Program-made: the position numbers and the translations under genes
The notes under the pieces: model-generated
Databases searched by the model: none
What the model was told of the DNA's origin: nothing
The model's input: only the letters and a program-made list of their open reading frames with translations
Assembly (NCBI GenBank): GCA_000277445.1
Contig: AJWJ01000062.1
Coordinates: 1 to 64,000, forward strand
DNA length: 64,000 nt
Origin: Polysphondylium violaceum
Lineage: Eukaryota; Evosea; Eumycetozoa; Dictyosteliales; Dictyosteliaceae
Direction: 5' to 3'
Shown here: piece by piece, positions 49,118 to 59,821 of the stretch
Layout of the letters: each line of letters starts with the position of its first letter
Position numbering within the stretch: position 1 is the stretch's first letter

Positions 49118-49133
49118 GCATACTTCGGTATGC
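49118..49133. ncRNA. UUCG-capped hairpin, possible RNA structure
   Basis: GCATAC (49118-49123), TTCG loop, GTATGC (49128-49133): a perfect 6-bp stem with the very stable cUUCGg tetraloop. It follows a T run and lies about 380 bp upstream of the first MAGRSQ gene. A transcribed structured RNA is possible; a chance palindrome is also possible. Confidence 0.25.
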
Positions 49134-49210
49134 GAAAATATCATCAAAAGTTACTAGCACTCCCCTATGAAATTTTTGGAGTTGAGAGTTCCCAAAAGAC
49201 TAATTGTTAT

Positions 49211-49250
49211 AAAAAATAATAAAAAATAATAAAAAATAATAAAAAATAAT
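49211..49250. repeat. 10-bp tandem repeat (AAAAAATAAT x4)
   Basis: Four exact copies of AAAAAATAAT in a row, in the spacer upstream of the small gene at 49516. Probably a polymorphic AT minisatellite. Confidence 0.85.
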
Positions 49251-49515
49251 TAAAATCCTCATTTTCATAAATTCTCATTAAAAAAAAAAGATCAAATTTA
49301 ATATAAACCCCACCTTCGCTCTATTTAAAAACATCACAGTTTTTTTTATAGTAATTAAAAAAACCTCATCAAAAACTTAGTTGTTGTATATATTTCAATT
49401 TTTCGATACATATATAATATTATCATAAAATATTTTAACCATTACAAGAAGTCATCTGTTTAAAGATTACTTTTTAAAATATTAATATTGGCTGGTTATA
49501 GTGTAAAATCACACG

Positions 49516-49713
49516 ATGGCCGGGAGATCTCAATGCGACGGCGGTATGGCTTTAGATAATGAAGATTGCGTATTGGAAGGTTTACTCCTGCAGCAACAAC
49601 AACAAATCAGAACTAAATCCACCTATTTTCACAAACCTTTCATGTCCAACAAACAACCGTTTATTCACCATCACTCATCAAAAGGCAGAGTGAAAGTCTT
49701 CCATCGCTTTTAA
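49516..49713 (+). CDS. Tiny unknown protein, member 1 of a tandem pair (MAGRSQ family)
   Basis: Intronless, 65 aa. It opens MAGRSQCDGGMALDNED and closes SSKGRVKVFHRF. The downstream gene at 50523 matches at both ends (M-A-G-R-S-Q-x-D-x-G-x-A-L-x-N-E, VLxGLL, KP(F/Y), QPF or PPF, and SKGRVxVxHR), while the Gln-rich middle differs. Matched ends with a variable middle indicate real coding duplicates rather than chance frames. No signal peptide or membrane helix; both ends are basic. Function unknown. A run of eight G follows the stop. Confidence 0.7.
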   Translation: MAGRSQCDGGMALDNEDCVLEGLLLQQQQQIRTKSTYFHKPFMSNKQPFIHHHSSKGRVKVFHRF

Positions 49714-50522
49714 AAAAAAGGGGGGGGAGTGTAAATATTTAAAAAAATCCCAAACCCTTTTCACACTTAATTTTTTTTTTTTTAGTTTTTGCAGTGAAAA
49801 TAAAAATCTATTTCGATTTTTTTGCACAAAAATGTGTCAATACCAATCCATTCAATTTTTCTACTTTTGGAAATGACTTTTTCACCCAATATTTAAAATA
49901 TGTTGATCTCACTCACCCACTCACAACCCACAATTTCATCATCATCAATAACAATAAAAACTACAAAAACTATAATAGCATCTACCACTACTACATTGAG
50001 TTTGAAAAAAAATTATAAAATTTGTAGAATAGGGTGATAATATAATAAAAAACCAACATCATATTATTTGTACAAAATGAGTGGAGTCATCAAACTTTTT
50101 TTCTGCATACATTGCAACTATGTATATTTTGATTTTTTCTCATTTATAGAGTAAAATACACCCACACTGATGAGTAAAGTAGGGATTTTAACTCAGGTGT
50201 CGGAGTGTGTGTGTGTGTGTATGGGTGGGTGGGGGTGTGGATGGGGGTGTGGGTGGAGTTCTTGATTTTTTTATCTAAGGTAGTGTTTTATAAATCCCGA
50301 TAATTAAAATATTTAAAAAAAACAAGTCTATATGGAGTAAACATTGTTTTTTAACCAACTACATTGTATATATTAGTTAACTTTTTTTTTATTGCTACTC
50401 TGATTTACTCAATAACTTTTATTTTTTTGTCATATATTTTACTATCTAATTTAATACCCTATATTTGAAATTTAAGAAATTTTTCAGCTTTGGAAATTTT
50501 AGAATTAAATTTAAAACCTATA
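49714..50522. other. Spacer between the two MAGRSQ genes, with a G-rich tract
   Basis: About 810 bp. Near 50199-50259 there is a TG repeat leading into GGGTGGGTGGGGGTGTGG and further G runs. The rest is AT-rich with T runs. An open frame at 49794-50018 starts on GTG and has no similarity to the paralogs. Confidence 0.45.
50199..50259 (+). repeat. TG repeat and G-quadruplex-type tract
   Basis: A (TG)n run is followed by G tracts at 50223-50225, 50227-50229, 50231-50235, 50243-50247 and 50251-50253, with loops of 1, 1, 7 and 3 nt. This satisfies the usual intramolecular G4 pattern on the plus strand. It is very unusual in such AT-rich DNA. Confidence 0.7.
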
Positions 50523-50735
50523 ATGGCAGGAAGATCTCAATCAGATAGTGGAATAGCCTTAGGTAATGAAGAATATGTATTGGATGGCTTACTACACGCA
50601 GACCACCAAAATCCCTTACCAATATCTCAACAAAGAAAGTCTTTCAGCGACAAGCCATACATTAGGGAACAACCACCTTTTGCTAACTATCATATGTCAA
50701 AAGGGAGGGTGATGGTATTGCACCGTACTTATTAA
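50523..50735 (+). CDS. Tiny unknown protein, member 2 of the tandem pair (MAGRSQ family)
   Basis: Intronless, 70 aa, from the ATG at 50523 (MAGRSQSDSGIALGNEE) to HMSKGRVMVLHRTY. It aligns end to end with the gene at 49516. The start at 50523 is chosen over an in-frame upstream ATG because the conserved block begins exactly there. No recognisable domain, signal peptide or membrane segment. The pair is on the same strand with about 800 bp between, so each gene probably has its own promoter. A lineage-specific family is inferred. Confidence 0.72.
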   Translation: MAGRSQSDSGIALGNEEYVLDGLLHADHQNPLPISQQRKSFSDKPYIREQPPFANYHMSKGRVMVLHRTY

Positions 50736-50850
50736 AGAAAGTCCGTGTTAAATTAGAATACACGCATTAATCTCTTTTTTATATTTCTCCTCTGAAATTA
50801 AAGAGAAAAATAAAATTTAAGATTTATAATTTTAGTGTTGAACACATCAA

Positions 50851-51267
50851 ATGGAATTAAATAAAATTACACTAGAAAAAAATCCCTCAAATTTATATTT
50901 TTCTCTATTAGTTGGGCGATTATTTTTTTTTTTTAGATTTTTGAGATCTTCTGTGATAGTTGATAAAATGTTGGGACTTGGGACAATCTCCCTGTCATCG
51001 TGTCATCATTTCTTAATCCATTTCATCATATTATCAGGTATTTAATATATTTTTTAGATCAATAGTTAACCATCTCACAATCAACAACAAAAAATATGAC
51101 TTTATAATGAGTTTTTTTTTTTTTTTTATTTCAACATAATTATTTCTTATATTTTAGGAAATTGGGACTTAAAAAATTTATTTGTGCCTACTTATTTTAT
51201 ATTAAACATATGGACAATTAGCACAAAAAATTTTAAAATGTTTTTTGGCGAACCTCATTATCTCTAA
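50851..51267 (+). CDS. Candidate small spliced gene, unknown product
   Basis: An ATG at 50851 opens 62 codons (MELNKITLEKNPSNLYF..) to a GTATTT donor at 51038. A TATTTTAG acceptor at 51157 continues in phase 1 with GNWDLKNLFVPTYFILNIW.. to TAA at 51265-51267, for 98 aa. Two hydrophobic stretches are present. The intron is extremely AT-rich while both exons are less so, which favours coding. Without similarity to a known family this remains tentative. It ends 106 bp before the mannosyltransferase gene. Confidence 0.28.
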
Positions 51268-51373
51268 ATGCCTCAAAGGCCTTCCCCTATTTTTTTTTTA
51301 AAAAAAATAAAATTTAATTTTTTTGCAAGTGATCATATTTTTAATTTGAATTTCATTTGAAAGTATATGAAAA

Positions 51374-53546
51374 ATGAAGTCTAGAAAACATATCAGTGCT
51401 AGTACTAGTAACGATAATATTAGTACTAGTAGCAGTAGTGGTAGTAATATCAATAGTTCTCCAAATAAATACAACAACAGCAGTAGAGGGTCGTCATTTT
51501 TTAATTTTATTAAACAACTTCCAAACTCTTATTATCTCAGTGTGTTGATTAGAGTTTTAGTTGGTTTACTTTCAATTGGATACATTCACCCAGATGAGTA
51601 CTTTCAAAGTCCTGAAATTACATCTAATCTCATTTTTAAATATAACACACAAAAGCCATGGGAGTTTAGTTCTGATTTCCCATGTAGATCTATAGTTATT
51701 CCGTACGTTATCACTCCTCACTATTCATTAGCCACCATTCTTTTATTAATGTTTTATTGGATACCATAGATTATTAAATACAGGAATTTCATTTTATAGT
51801 TTAAAATTAATTCAAAATGTCATTGATGGTATTACAACTAGTATTGGAATCAATAGCTTTTCAATTACAACAGGACATGCGCTAATTATAGCTCCAAGAA
51901 TATATGCAGTACTGTCATCTTTTCTATTGGATTGGTATATTTATCTCATATGTAAAAGATACAAACTTTCATTCCAAAAATCATTAATGATCCTTTCTTC
52001 ATCATGGCTAATCATTGTATTTCATTCAAGAACATTTTCAAATACAACCGAATCATTACTGGTTTCAACACTATTAACCTTAATTTTATTATATAATTCA
52101 CCAATCAAAGAAGATAATCAAGAGATATTGGTTGATAAAGAGAATAATAATAGTAAAAAGAACAATAGTAATGATAATAATAGTTTTTATTTTTTAAAGA
52201 ATATATTAATTGGTTGTATAGTTTCATTTGGTATATTTTCAAGATTTACATTTGTCTTTTTTGCCGCACCAATGGGAATCTATTTGTTTTACATTCTTTT
52301 GACAAAGAAACCAAATAGATCATATATGAATTTAGTTTCAACAATTGTTAATATTTTAATTGGTTTTATAAATACTAGTGTAGTATTTATTTTAATAGAT
52401 TCTTATTATTTTAAATCACCAAGATTAGATATACTCTATGCAAAGATAATGAATAATTCAATCTCTAATCCTTATCAAATTTATTTATTAATTAAGGTAT
52501 GCTCTATATATATATACGTAGATAAATCAATATAATTAACACAATATTATATACACTATTAGGACTATTTAGTTTTTACACCAATTAATAGTTTACTATA
52601 TAATTTGGATCCAAATAATTTAGCATTACATGGTATACATAATAGACTAACACATCTTTTAGTTAATTTTCCAATGATGGTTGGTCCATTATGTTTATTA
52701 TTATTTTTGGAAACCGTAAACATTATTCAAACGTTGAAAAAGAAAAAGAAATCCTCTTCCTCTTCATCATCATCGTCATCGTCGTCATCTTCCACTTCGT
52801 CAACGCTAAAGATGATAAAACAAAATTCCATTGGAAATATTGCCTCGATTAGCAATGATAAAAAAGAACTATTCCCAATCAATATCAGAGTGTTGCTAAT
52901 GTCCGTCATTATATTTGGTCTATTCTTTTTATCAATGGCACCACATCAAGAGGCTCGTTTCTTGTTACCCTTGTTTTTCCCATCGATTTTGTTGACCTAC
53001 AGATACTTTTATTTCAACAAAACTTCCTCTCGAGTGTTATTGGTCATTTGGATCATTTTCAATATGATCACCACACTATTCTTTGGATTCATTCATCAAG
53101 CAGGCGTCATTCCCTCTCTCATTTACATATCCAATCAATACATTCACAACACCTCCAATCAAAACCCACTCATTCCTTCATTGGAAACATTTAATCCAAC
53201 AACACTTCACATTATCTATCTCCACACCTACATGCCACCATCTTATCTTTTAGCCATTGATCCCAACACAATGAATGGCCCCAACAGTAATTCAAAATAC
53301 CAAAACATAACTCTTATAGATTTGGGTGGTCATGAAATGTCTGTGCTTGTTAGAGAGTTGGAGAAAATTAAAAACTCTGATATTTTAGTGCTTTCACCAA
53401 ACAAACAGATACTCTATCATCAGTATCGTGATAAAACTTGTCAATTTATAAACTCATTTTGGCCTCATCTTACAACAGAGGATCCCCCTCAATCACTTAC
53501 TCTTGATAATTTAAGATTATATTTGTTCCACTGTTATGATATCTAA
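51374..53546 (+). CDS. GPI mannosyltransferase 4-like (PIGZ/Smp3, GT22 family)
   Basis: ER multi-pass enzyme that transfers mannose from dolichol-P-mannose to the GPI precursor. Exons 51374-51702, 51770-52496 and 52563-53546 join in phase to 679 aa. The first intron (67 nt, GTACGT..CATAG) was placed because it restores PCRSIVIPLLNTGISFYSL, the expected 'PxRSxxxPLLxSG' block; without it the frame ends at 51769. The lumenal catalytic motif is HPDEYFQSPE (72-81). Later landmarks are APRIYAVLSSFLLDW, NLDPNNLALHGIHNRLTH and APHQEARFLLP. About ten hydrophobic helices are visible. The Ser-rich N-terminus and a loop poly-Ser run (about 52750-52800) are dictyostelid-type insertions. PIGB is the main alternative. 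Confidence 0.83.
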
Positions 53547-53719
53547 TAAATAAAAAATGAATAAAATAAATTGATATCTAAAATTTAATGTTTAATCACT
53601 AAAGTATCTAATAGATCACGTTTGTACTCACTATTTGTTTAATCTAATAATAAAAGTAATCACAAATTTTATCGAGAGAAAAATATATTTATTTCTAATA
53701 ACTACAAACAATAAAAGAT

Positions 53720-56566
53720 TTAAGCATTATTAATAAGATTATCTAAAGTATGTTCAAAGATTGGCATAACTTCAGGAGCAGTTGATTTAGAGATAGCTTT
53801 ACAGACACGAGAGTTTTGTGAAAAAGTCAATTCAACCAAGATATAGATAGAGTTTTCAGTTTTACAAGAGAGGAAAGAGATCTCTTGACCATTGTTACTC
53901 TTTCTAACGATTTCAAAGAGATTCTTTTGATTGAGTTTGGCCAACAAAGAGGCTGGGTCAAATTGATTGAGACGGATTTGAATTTCCTTTTGACGTTCAT
54001 TGGTTTCTGGGATAGATCTCCACATGGCCAAATAAGAGTCACGCTCCAAACGACCATTCTCGGTAAAGAGACAATTGAATGGGAAGTTCATTTTGAAATA
54101 GAATTTCTCTTGACTTGGTAAGACCATCATAGCCATATCAATAACTGGATTAAATGGTTGAGTGAATGCAGCATTAGCACATTGAATTGGGATAGAGACT
54201 TCAATGGTTTGACCTGGTTCAATTGGTGGACAATTGAGAATTGGATCAATTGGAGAGATACCAAAAGAGTTTTGATAGAATTGAATCTTGAATCTGGCCA
54301 TTTGTTGTTGACTATTGTTTGAAAGTGTTAATTCTAAAGAGACTCTATTGTTGGCTCTTGAAAAGGCACCAGCAATTTGAATGGATTGACTCTTATCACC
54401 ACCAAAAATAACAGATTTTTGAACTGGTGATCTAACATTGTTATTACCACCACCGCCCAAGAAACCTAAATCATTAGAGTTGTTATATTGTTGTTGTTGT
54501 GGTGAAGCGTATGGATTATTAGATTGTTGTGGAAGAGCACTGCCTAAATCTGATAAATCCAAATCAATAAGATTACCAGATCTTTGTTGTTGTTGTTGTT
54601 GACCATATTGTTGGTTATTTTGTTGTTGTTGACCAGCATAACCTTGATTTGGAGATGGACCATTGTTATCATCATCAACATAATCTGGTTCTTCTTCATC
54701 TTCTTCTTCTTTTCTCATACCACGTTTAATACCCTTGAGTTTGGCAACAAAGGTCTCGGGTGGTTTGTGATAGACGGAAGCCAAAGTGGAAATGTTCATG
54801 ATCAATTCATTCAATAATGATTCATCCAATTGACTGGTGGTATCAGTGATGAGTGGTTTCTCTGATAAAACAACAGCTTTGGCAGCTTCAAAATCGGTGG
54901 ACAAGAGTCTCCAATAGACAAAACCACGATCACGGAGATCTGGATTATCAGATTCTTGAGTGGATAAATTCAAAACGGTTTGAACCATTTGTTGGGCATC
55001 CTTTGGTCTCTTGAGGAAGAGCTTAACGATGGCGGTCAAGAGTTGTAATTGAACTTGACTGTTTTCGTCTTTGAATCCCTCCAAGAAAGAGTTGAGGAGT
55101 TCGTGGGCATTGTCGATTCTCTCGGCATACTCACCAATGATCCAAATCATAGAGGCCTTGGCTTCTGGTTCATCAAGAGACTCGAGATTGGCACAGAGGG
55201 TGGCAATGATACCTTCGTATTTGTTTGGGTACTTTCTAAAGATATCCTTGATGACAATGATAGCTTCTTGGACGACATAGTTGACCTTGGTTTGGATCAA
55301 GTCTAACAAGACTTGGATGCAACGTTCAGAGGCTCTGTCAATCTTGATGGCACAACGACCGATGGCACGGACGGCCTTTCTAACAAACTCGACATCGATT
55401 TCAGTGGCATATTCTTTAAACTCTAATAAAACCTCGTCAATGTTCTTTTCGTTGGCAAGCATGATCATAATCTCGAGCTTCTCCATCTTGACATAGATGG
55501 GGTCGTTGTACTTGCAAAAGAATACCTTCATTTCATATTGGAGGATCTCTGGTCTTCTTTGGACAATCAAGTTGATGTTACGAAGGCCAAGGAATTGGAT
55601 CTCTGGCTCTTTGCTCAAAAGGGTGACCAAAGGAGGAGCCATCTTTTTGCAGAAAGTACGAACACTGTCACCGTTTGGAATTGAATTCAAGTACTTCATC
55701 AACACTTTGACGGCAGAGAGTACAACGGCAGAGTTGGCATGTTGGAGACGTGGGGCAACACGTTCACAGACATTTTCAGCTTCTTGAGAGTCTCTTGGAG
55801 TGTATTTGCAGAGAGAGTTTAAGATGAAAACTTGACCCCATTCAGTGCATTCATTGAGGGCGGCTAATAACTTATTCAAGTTTCCTGAATGAATTCTAAA
55901 GACTTCGGTCTTACTAACTTCATCGATTTCAGTCAAAGCAGCGACGGCATTGGCAACAACCATTGGATTTGAATCGCCCAACATATCATTCAAAATGTTT
56001 AAGAATCCTTGATTTTCAACGAGTTCTGGATTAACATCATACAATTTAGCTACACAAACTGCTGCTGTTTTTCTAACATATGGATCTTGATCCTATTATA
56101 TTAATAATAATAGTTTATATTAATTAATACTACTATTACTAGATTATTATATTATACATTAGATGATAAATACCTTTAAAGCATGTCTAAGTGGTTCACA
56201 AAGATGTTCAGTGATGTTATCAACTCTAATACAACCCATTGTACGAACAGCAAGAGCTCTAATAAGTGGATTTGGATCAGTGGCATCTTTTTGGAAAGTG
56301 TTTACGGCGAGAATAGCACGATCTGGATGATTCTTGGCATAGTTCATAACATAGAGATAAACTAATTTCTTTAACTCTAAATTATGTGTTTGCATACAAT
56401 TCAAGACATGAGTAAAGAGCATACTGACATCTTTACCAACAGTCATAGCAGCAATAACCTTTTTGACTGCCTCTTTCTTTTTATCTTCTCTTTGAGATAA
56501 TAACTCTTCCTTTAATTCATGAATTTCACCCTTTTTGGTTGTTTGAAAGTATTTTGAATCTGACAT
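53720..56566 (-). CDS. Clathrin adaptor beta subunit (AP-1/AP-2 beta-adaptin)
   Basis: Large subunit of the AP-1 and/or AP-2 adaptor, linking cargo to clathrin at the trans-Golgi, endosomes or plasma membrane. Exons 56566-56174 and 56092-53720 join in phase 0 across an 81-nt intron; 921 aa. The ATG at 56566 gives the canonical [19 protein letters not shown]; an ATG 15 nt upstream is in frame but less likely. The trunk (1-~590) is alpha-solenoid with [13 protein letters not shown] and [13 protein letters not shown]. The hinge is Gln/Asn-rich and holds a clathrin-box-type LIDLDL. The C-terminus is a beta-adaptin ear and platform domain. Animals separate AP-1 and AP-2 beta; which one this is cannot be read from sequence alone. 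Confidence 0.93.
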
Positions 56567-57082
56567 GTTGTTTGTTATCACTTGTCTTTATCTTTTACTA
56601 TCTCTATCTGTGTGGGTGTATATGTATGTGTTTGGTGGGATCTATATGGTAAATGTGTATATATTATTGATTATAAGATATCTAATATGTTTGGTTATTA
56701 GAGATATCCACTATCTTCGTACTATAGTGTTGTTGTTGTTATGAGAACAAAATTAATTTTCAAAAAAAAAGATCATCATCATTTTTGAAAAAAAGAAAAA
56801 AAAAAAAAAAAAAAATAGCAAAGGTGGGCATATTAATAAAAGTCATTAAAGATATATTTAATAATAAAACAAAGGTATCTATTGTGGTATTCCATTTTAT
56901 TTTGTGTTTTTTATTTTTTTTATTTCCTATTATTTGGGTATCAAGTGTTTATTGGGATCTAAATCTACAGTATTTTTTATATTATCTAATATCAAATATT
57001 AGTATTGGATTTAAATGATTGTCTCTGTGTTGTGTGTGATGATACATACTTAATAATTGGGTGCTCTACCCTTTTATCTTGT
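56567..57082. other. Spacer between beta-adaptin promoter and SSB 3' end
   Basis: About 515 bp. It contains GT-rich strings (56610-56640), an A run near 56794-56815 and AT-rich DNA. Nothing gene-like is seen. Confidence 0.4.
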
Positions 57083-57743
57083 CTATGTTCTCTTTAATTC
57101 ATACTCTACAGCAGATAAATCATTTTCAGTATTTACAGTAAAATCCCCTGGTGTAGGAGATAATTTAATATTTCCCCAAATATTGACATATAGTCTCATA
57201 AATCCATTAAAAACTTTAATAATACCATTTCTAAGAACAATAGTGTTTCCTGGTTGAACTACATCATTTTGTTCTTTTTAAAATAAATAATATTTAGTAT
57301 ATAGATATTGATTTGACTGCTTGGTTATTTTCTTACCATTCTTTACAGTTAAAATAATAGTACCAGTTTCATCACCAACAACTGCTTCTGAAATAATTTC
57401 CTTTTTATCTCTATTTTTCTCTAAAACAACTTTTGAACTGACAACCTTTAAGACAAGATTATGACCAGATGACATTGGTTTTAAATCTGAAACTTTTGCA
57501 ACTATAGTAATTTGAAAGAAGAAATAGAAAAAAAAAAAAGAGTTAAGGAAATAACTGTAAATTGACAAGTTTGTAATAGTAGTAGTGTATATAATAGACA
57601 AAGGGGATATTGAGTAATCTATTATCGAGGTCATAATCATTCGCATTTAGGATACTGTATGGCCGAATGATAGGATATGATAACAAATAGATTAAATCAA
57701 TCTTGTCAATATAAGGATACACACTATGTTGTTGCGCATTCAT
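57083..57743 (-). CDS. SOSS-B/NABP-like single-stranded DNA-binding protein (OB fold)
   Basis: Small OB-fold protein like human SSB1/2 (NABP1/2), which binds ssDNA in double-strand-break repair as part of SOSS. The two core exons are firm: 57501-57337 and 57273-57083, phase 1, reading AKVSDLKPMSSGHNLVLKVV, GDETGTIILTV, DVVQPGNTIVLRNG and FMRLYVNIWGNI. These are the expected strands of the fold. The first exon is less sure: an ATG at 57743 with a weak GTGTGT donor after 19 nt (MNAQQH) keeps the phase and gives 124 aa; a longer first exon ending near 57657 also fits. The acidic/proline-rich tail of animal SSB1 is absent. Confidence 0.8.
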
Positions 57744-58254
57744 ATAGAAACTACAGAAAATTGACTGTGTCTGTGATTCACAGCGTTTATGATTCGATAC
57801 AGACTGCTTTTGTTAATGGTTGATGTACATCGTTGTTTGAATTTGGTGATTTTGACATGGTTTATCTATTTATCTATCTATCTAATATGTAATCTGTCTA
57901 TCTCTCTATTATCTAACTCTATTTGTCGCAAATTTAATTTATTTTATTTGCAAAAAAAAGATCTTCACACAGAAATGAAATTGCAAAAATAATAAAAAAA
58001 AAAAAAAAATAAATTAAAAAATAAAAAGTGTGTAGACAACAAGGATGGAAGTATCCTTATTTATCGTTGGCACGTTCAATGAAAATGATACACTCGTGGT
58101 AATTGGGGTGTTTGTTTATAAAAGGGCATTTTCAGTGTTACATCATCTTATTCAACGAACATATATCCCATAAACATTATCGATAAAATAATAAATTAGC
58201 AGACATCAATGTGATTGTTTTCTCTCTTTCTTTTAAAATAGAAAATTAGTTTAT
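57744..58254. other. Spacer between SSB and RPL11
   Basis: About 510 bp with CTAT repeats (about 57860-57890), A runs (about 57989-58010) and the RPL11 3' end. No gene or structured RNA recognised. Confidence 0.4.
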
Positions 58255-59183
58255 TTACTTTCCAATAACAATACCATCGTAAGTGGATTTGAACCAGGCA
58301 ACGGAATCAGATTTGGTGATTCTGTGTTGGAAACCAATCTTGGATTGAATTCTCTTTTTGTTGGTGACACGGAAACCTGGACGGCTGAGGACAACAAAGA
58401 AATCCATACCGTAGATACCGATGGATGGATCGTACTTGATACCTAAATCGATGTGTTCTTGGATACCAAAACCGAATGAACCGTTGTTGGAGAAGTTTCT
58501 GTTACGGAGTTCGAATTCTCTAACTTTGAGACCTTTTTCTAAGATTTCAACAGCTTTTTCACCTCTAACAGTAACGTGACAAGCGATTTGTTCATTACGA
58601 CGAATGTTGAAGGATCTAACAGTGTAACGGGCTATATGTATGATGATATATATGTTGTTTGTATTAGATACTGTTATTCTTTACAGAATATTCTGCGTCA
58701 AAGTGTGCCAATCTTGTTTACATACCTTTAGAGTAGATTGGGGTTTGACCAGTGAGTTGTTCAAGAACTTTAGCAGCACGAACAAGTCTATCACCACTTT
58801 CACCAACACAAATGTTGAGAACGAGTTTTTCAATTCTGAGACCTCTCATTGGGTTGTCTTTTTTGGTGACTTCAACTGGAGCGGCGGTTTCTGGAGCCTT
58901 GGAGGCAACCTTGGTGGCGTTTTTGGTGGCTGCTTTGGACTAAATAAGAAGAGAGAAAGTTAGTTTTGATTCAGAGTAATCTCTCATTTCTATAACACAG
59001 TCTTATAATAATCACATTCACATCATCCCTGTTGATTCACATTGATAACCTATGACCTGTCTCCCTCTCAATGATGATTGATGATGATTGACTATGATTG
59101 ATGACCATGGTTGATGATGACTGATTGGTGGTGTGACCTGTGCTATAGATATGACATGAAACATGATACGTGATACACACCAT
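58255..59183 (-). CDS. rpl11: 60S ribosomal protein L11 (uL5)
   Basis: Large-subunit protein that contacts 5S rRNA. Three exons: 59183-59181 (the ATG alone), 58939-58726 and 58631-58255, joined in consistent phase; 197 aa. An ATG-only first exon is common in dictyostelid ribosomal-protein genes. Family landmarks are [55 protein letters not shown] and [20 protein letters not shown]. An Ala/Lys/Thr-rich N-terminal extension of about 28 residues precedes the usual start and explains the extra length over the typical 178 aa. Intron 1 (58940-59180) has TGATGA-type repeats. Codons are the most optimised in the window, as expected for high expression. Confidence 0.95.
58964..59127. other. TGATGA-rich segment and possible C/D-box structure in rpl11 intron 1
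   Basis: On the plus strand 59071-59127 is a degenerate TGATGATTGA repeat ending in TGACTGATTGG. On the gene's own strand an ATGATGT (near 59021-59028) is followed about 55 nt later by CTGA (58964-58967), the spacing of a C/D snoRNA. Terminal pairing is weak and box C is imperfect. Ribosomal-protein introns are frequent snoRNA hosts, hence the note. Confidence 0.22.
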
Positions 59184-59821
59184 TGTTATGGATATATGTG
59201 ACCTAGAGTTCAGTAAAACTTTCGAAAAATCACTACCCTTAGCTTTCAACGAGCGCTGTGGCGAGAATCCAAAAAAAAAAAAAAAATTCAAATCGAAAAA
59301 AAAAAAAAAATCTTTTTATGTAAAATTTGATTTTTGAAAAACTGCGACCGAACTTCTTCAAATTTGTGTATGAGCAATTTCACAGAGTTATAACTTTGTT
59401 TATAATACTCATCAAATAAATATTCATGGTATAATACACTTTTACAGACAAAGCTTTTAAATATATATAAAAGTAGTTTGAATTATACTTTATAAAATCA
59501 CAACATTTGGTCATTTTCATTACTCACCAGGCTTGCTATATACATACATACACCCACACATAGACATATACCACACCATATTCACTTTTTTGTTCATTTC
59601 CCACCATAGGAGTGATTGTTTTGGAAACTGAAAACTCAAAGATTGTTTTTTAAATTAAATTTCTAAACTCTGGGGCATGTTGTGAATGTGTGTATTTTTT
59701 TTTTTACAATTTATTGTCGAGTGATTTTGTTTATTACATTTATTATTTATAATTATACATATTATACCTACATAACACATATAACATAGCATCACAGATA
59801 TACACGCAAACATTCACAGAA
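59184..59821. promoter_or_regulatory. Divergent promoter region between RPL11 and ROGDI
   Basis: About 640 bp with two A runs (about 59270-59284 and 59298-59310). A slightly G/C-richer patch lies at 59235-59262. CA-rich DNA before the ROGDI start suits a leader. No specific site was identified. Confidence 0.4.

Larger units (their letters stand above)
48335..49515. other. Gene-poor interval upstream of the small paralog pair
   Basis: About 1.2 kb. The middle part (about 48685-48860) is clearly less AT-rich than its surroundings and reads open on the plus strand for about 85 codons from an ATG at 48614, without recognisable similarity. Further right are a T run (49080-49095), a UUCG-capped hairpin (49118-49133) and a 10-bp tandem repeat (49211-49250). 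No established gene was identified. Confidence 0.4.

Noticed and set aside
49794-50018. Open frame of about 74 codons between the MAGRSQ genes
   Set aside because: It begins on GTG, is rich in Asn, Tyr and Lys as expected of AT-rich noncoding DNA, and lacks the conserved ends of the paralogs.
51703-51769. Apparent frameshift or premature stop in the GPI mannosyltransferase
   Set aside because: A 67-nt GT..AG intron restores the conserved block and the frame, so no break is needed.
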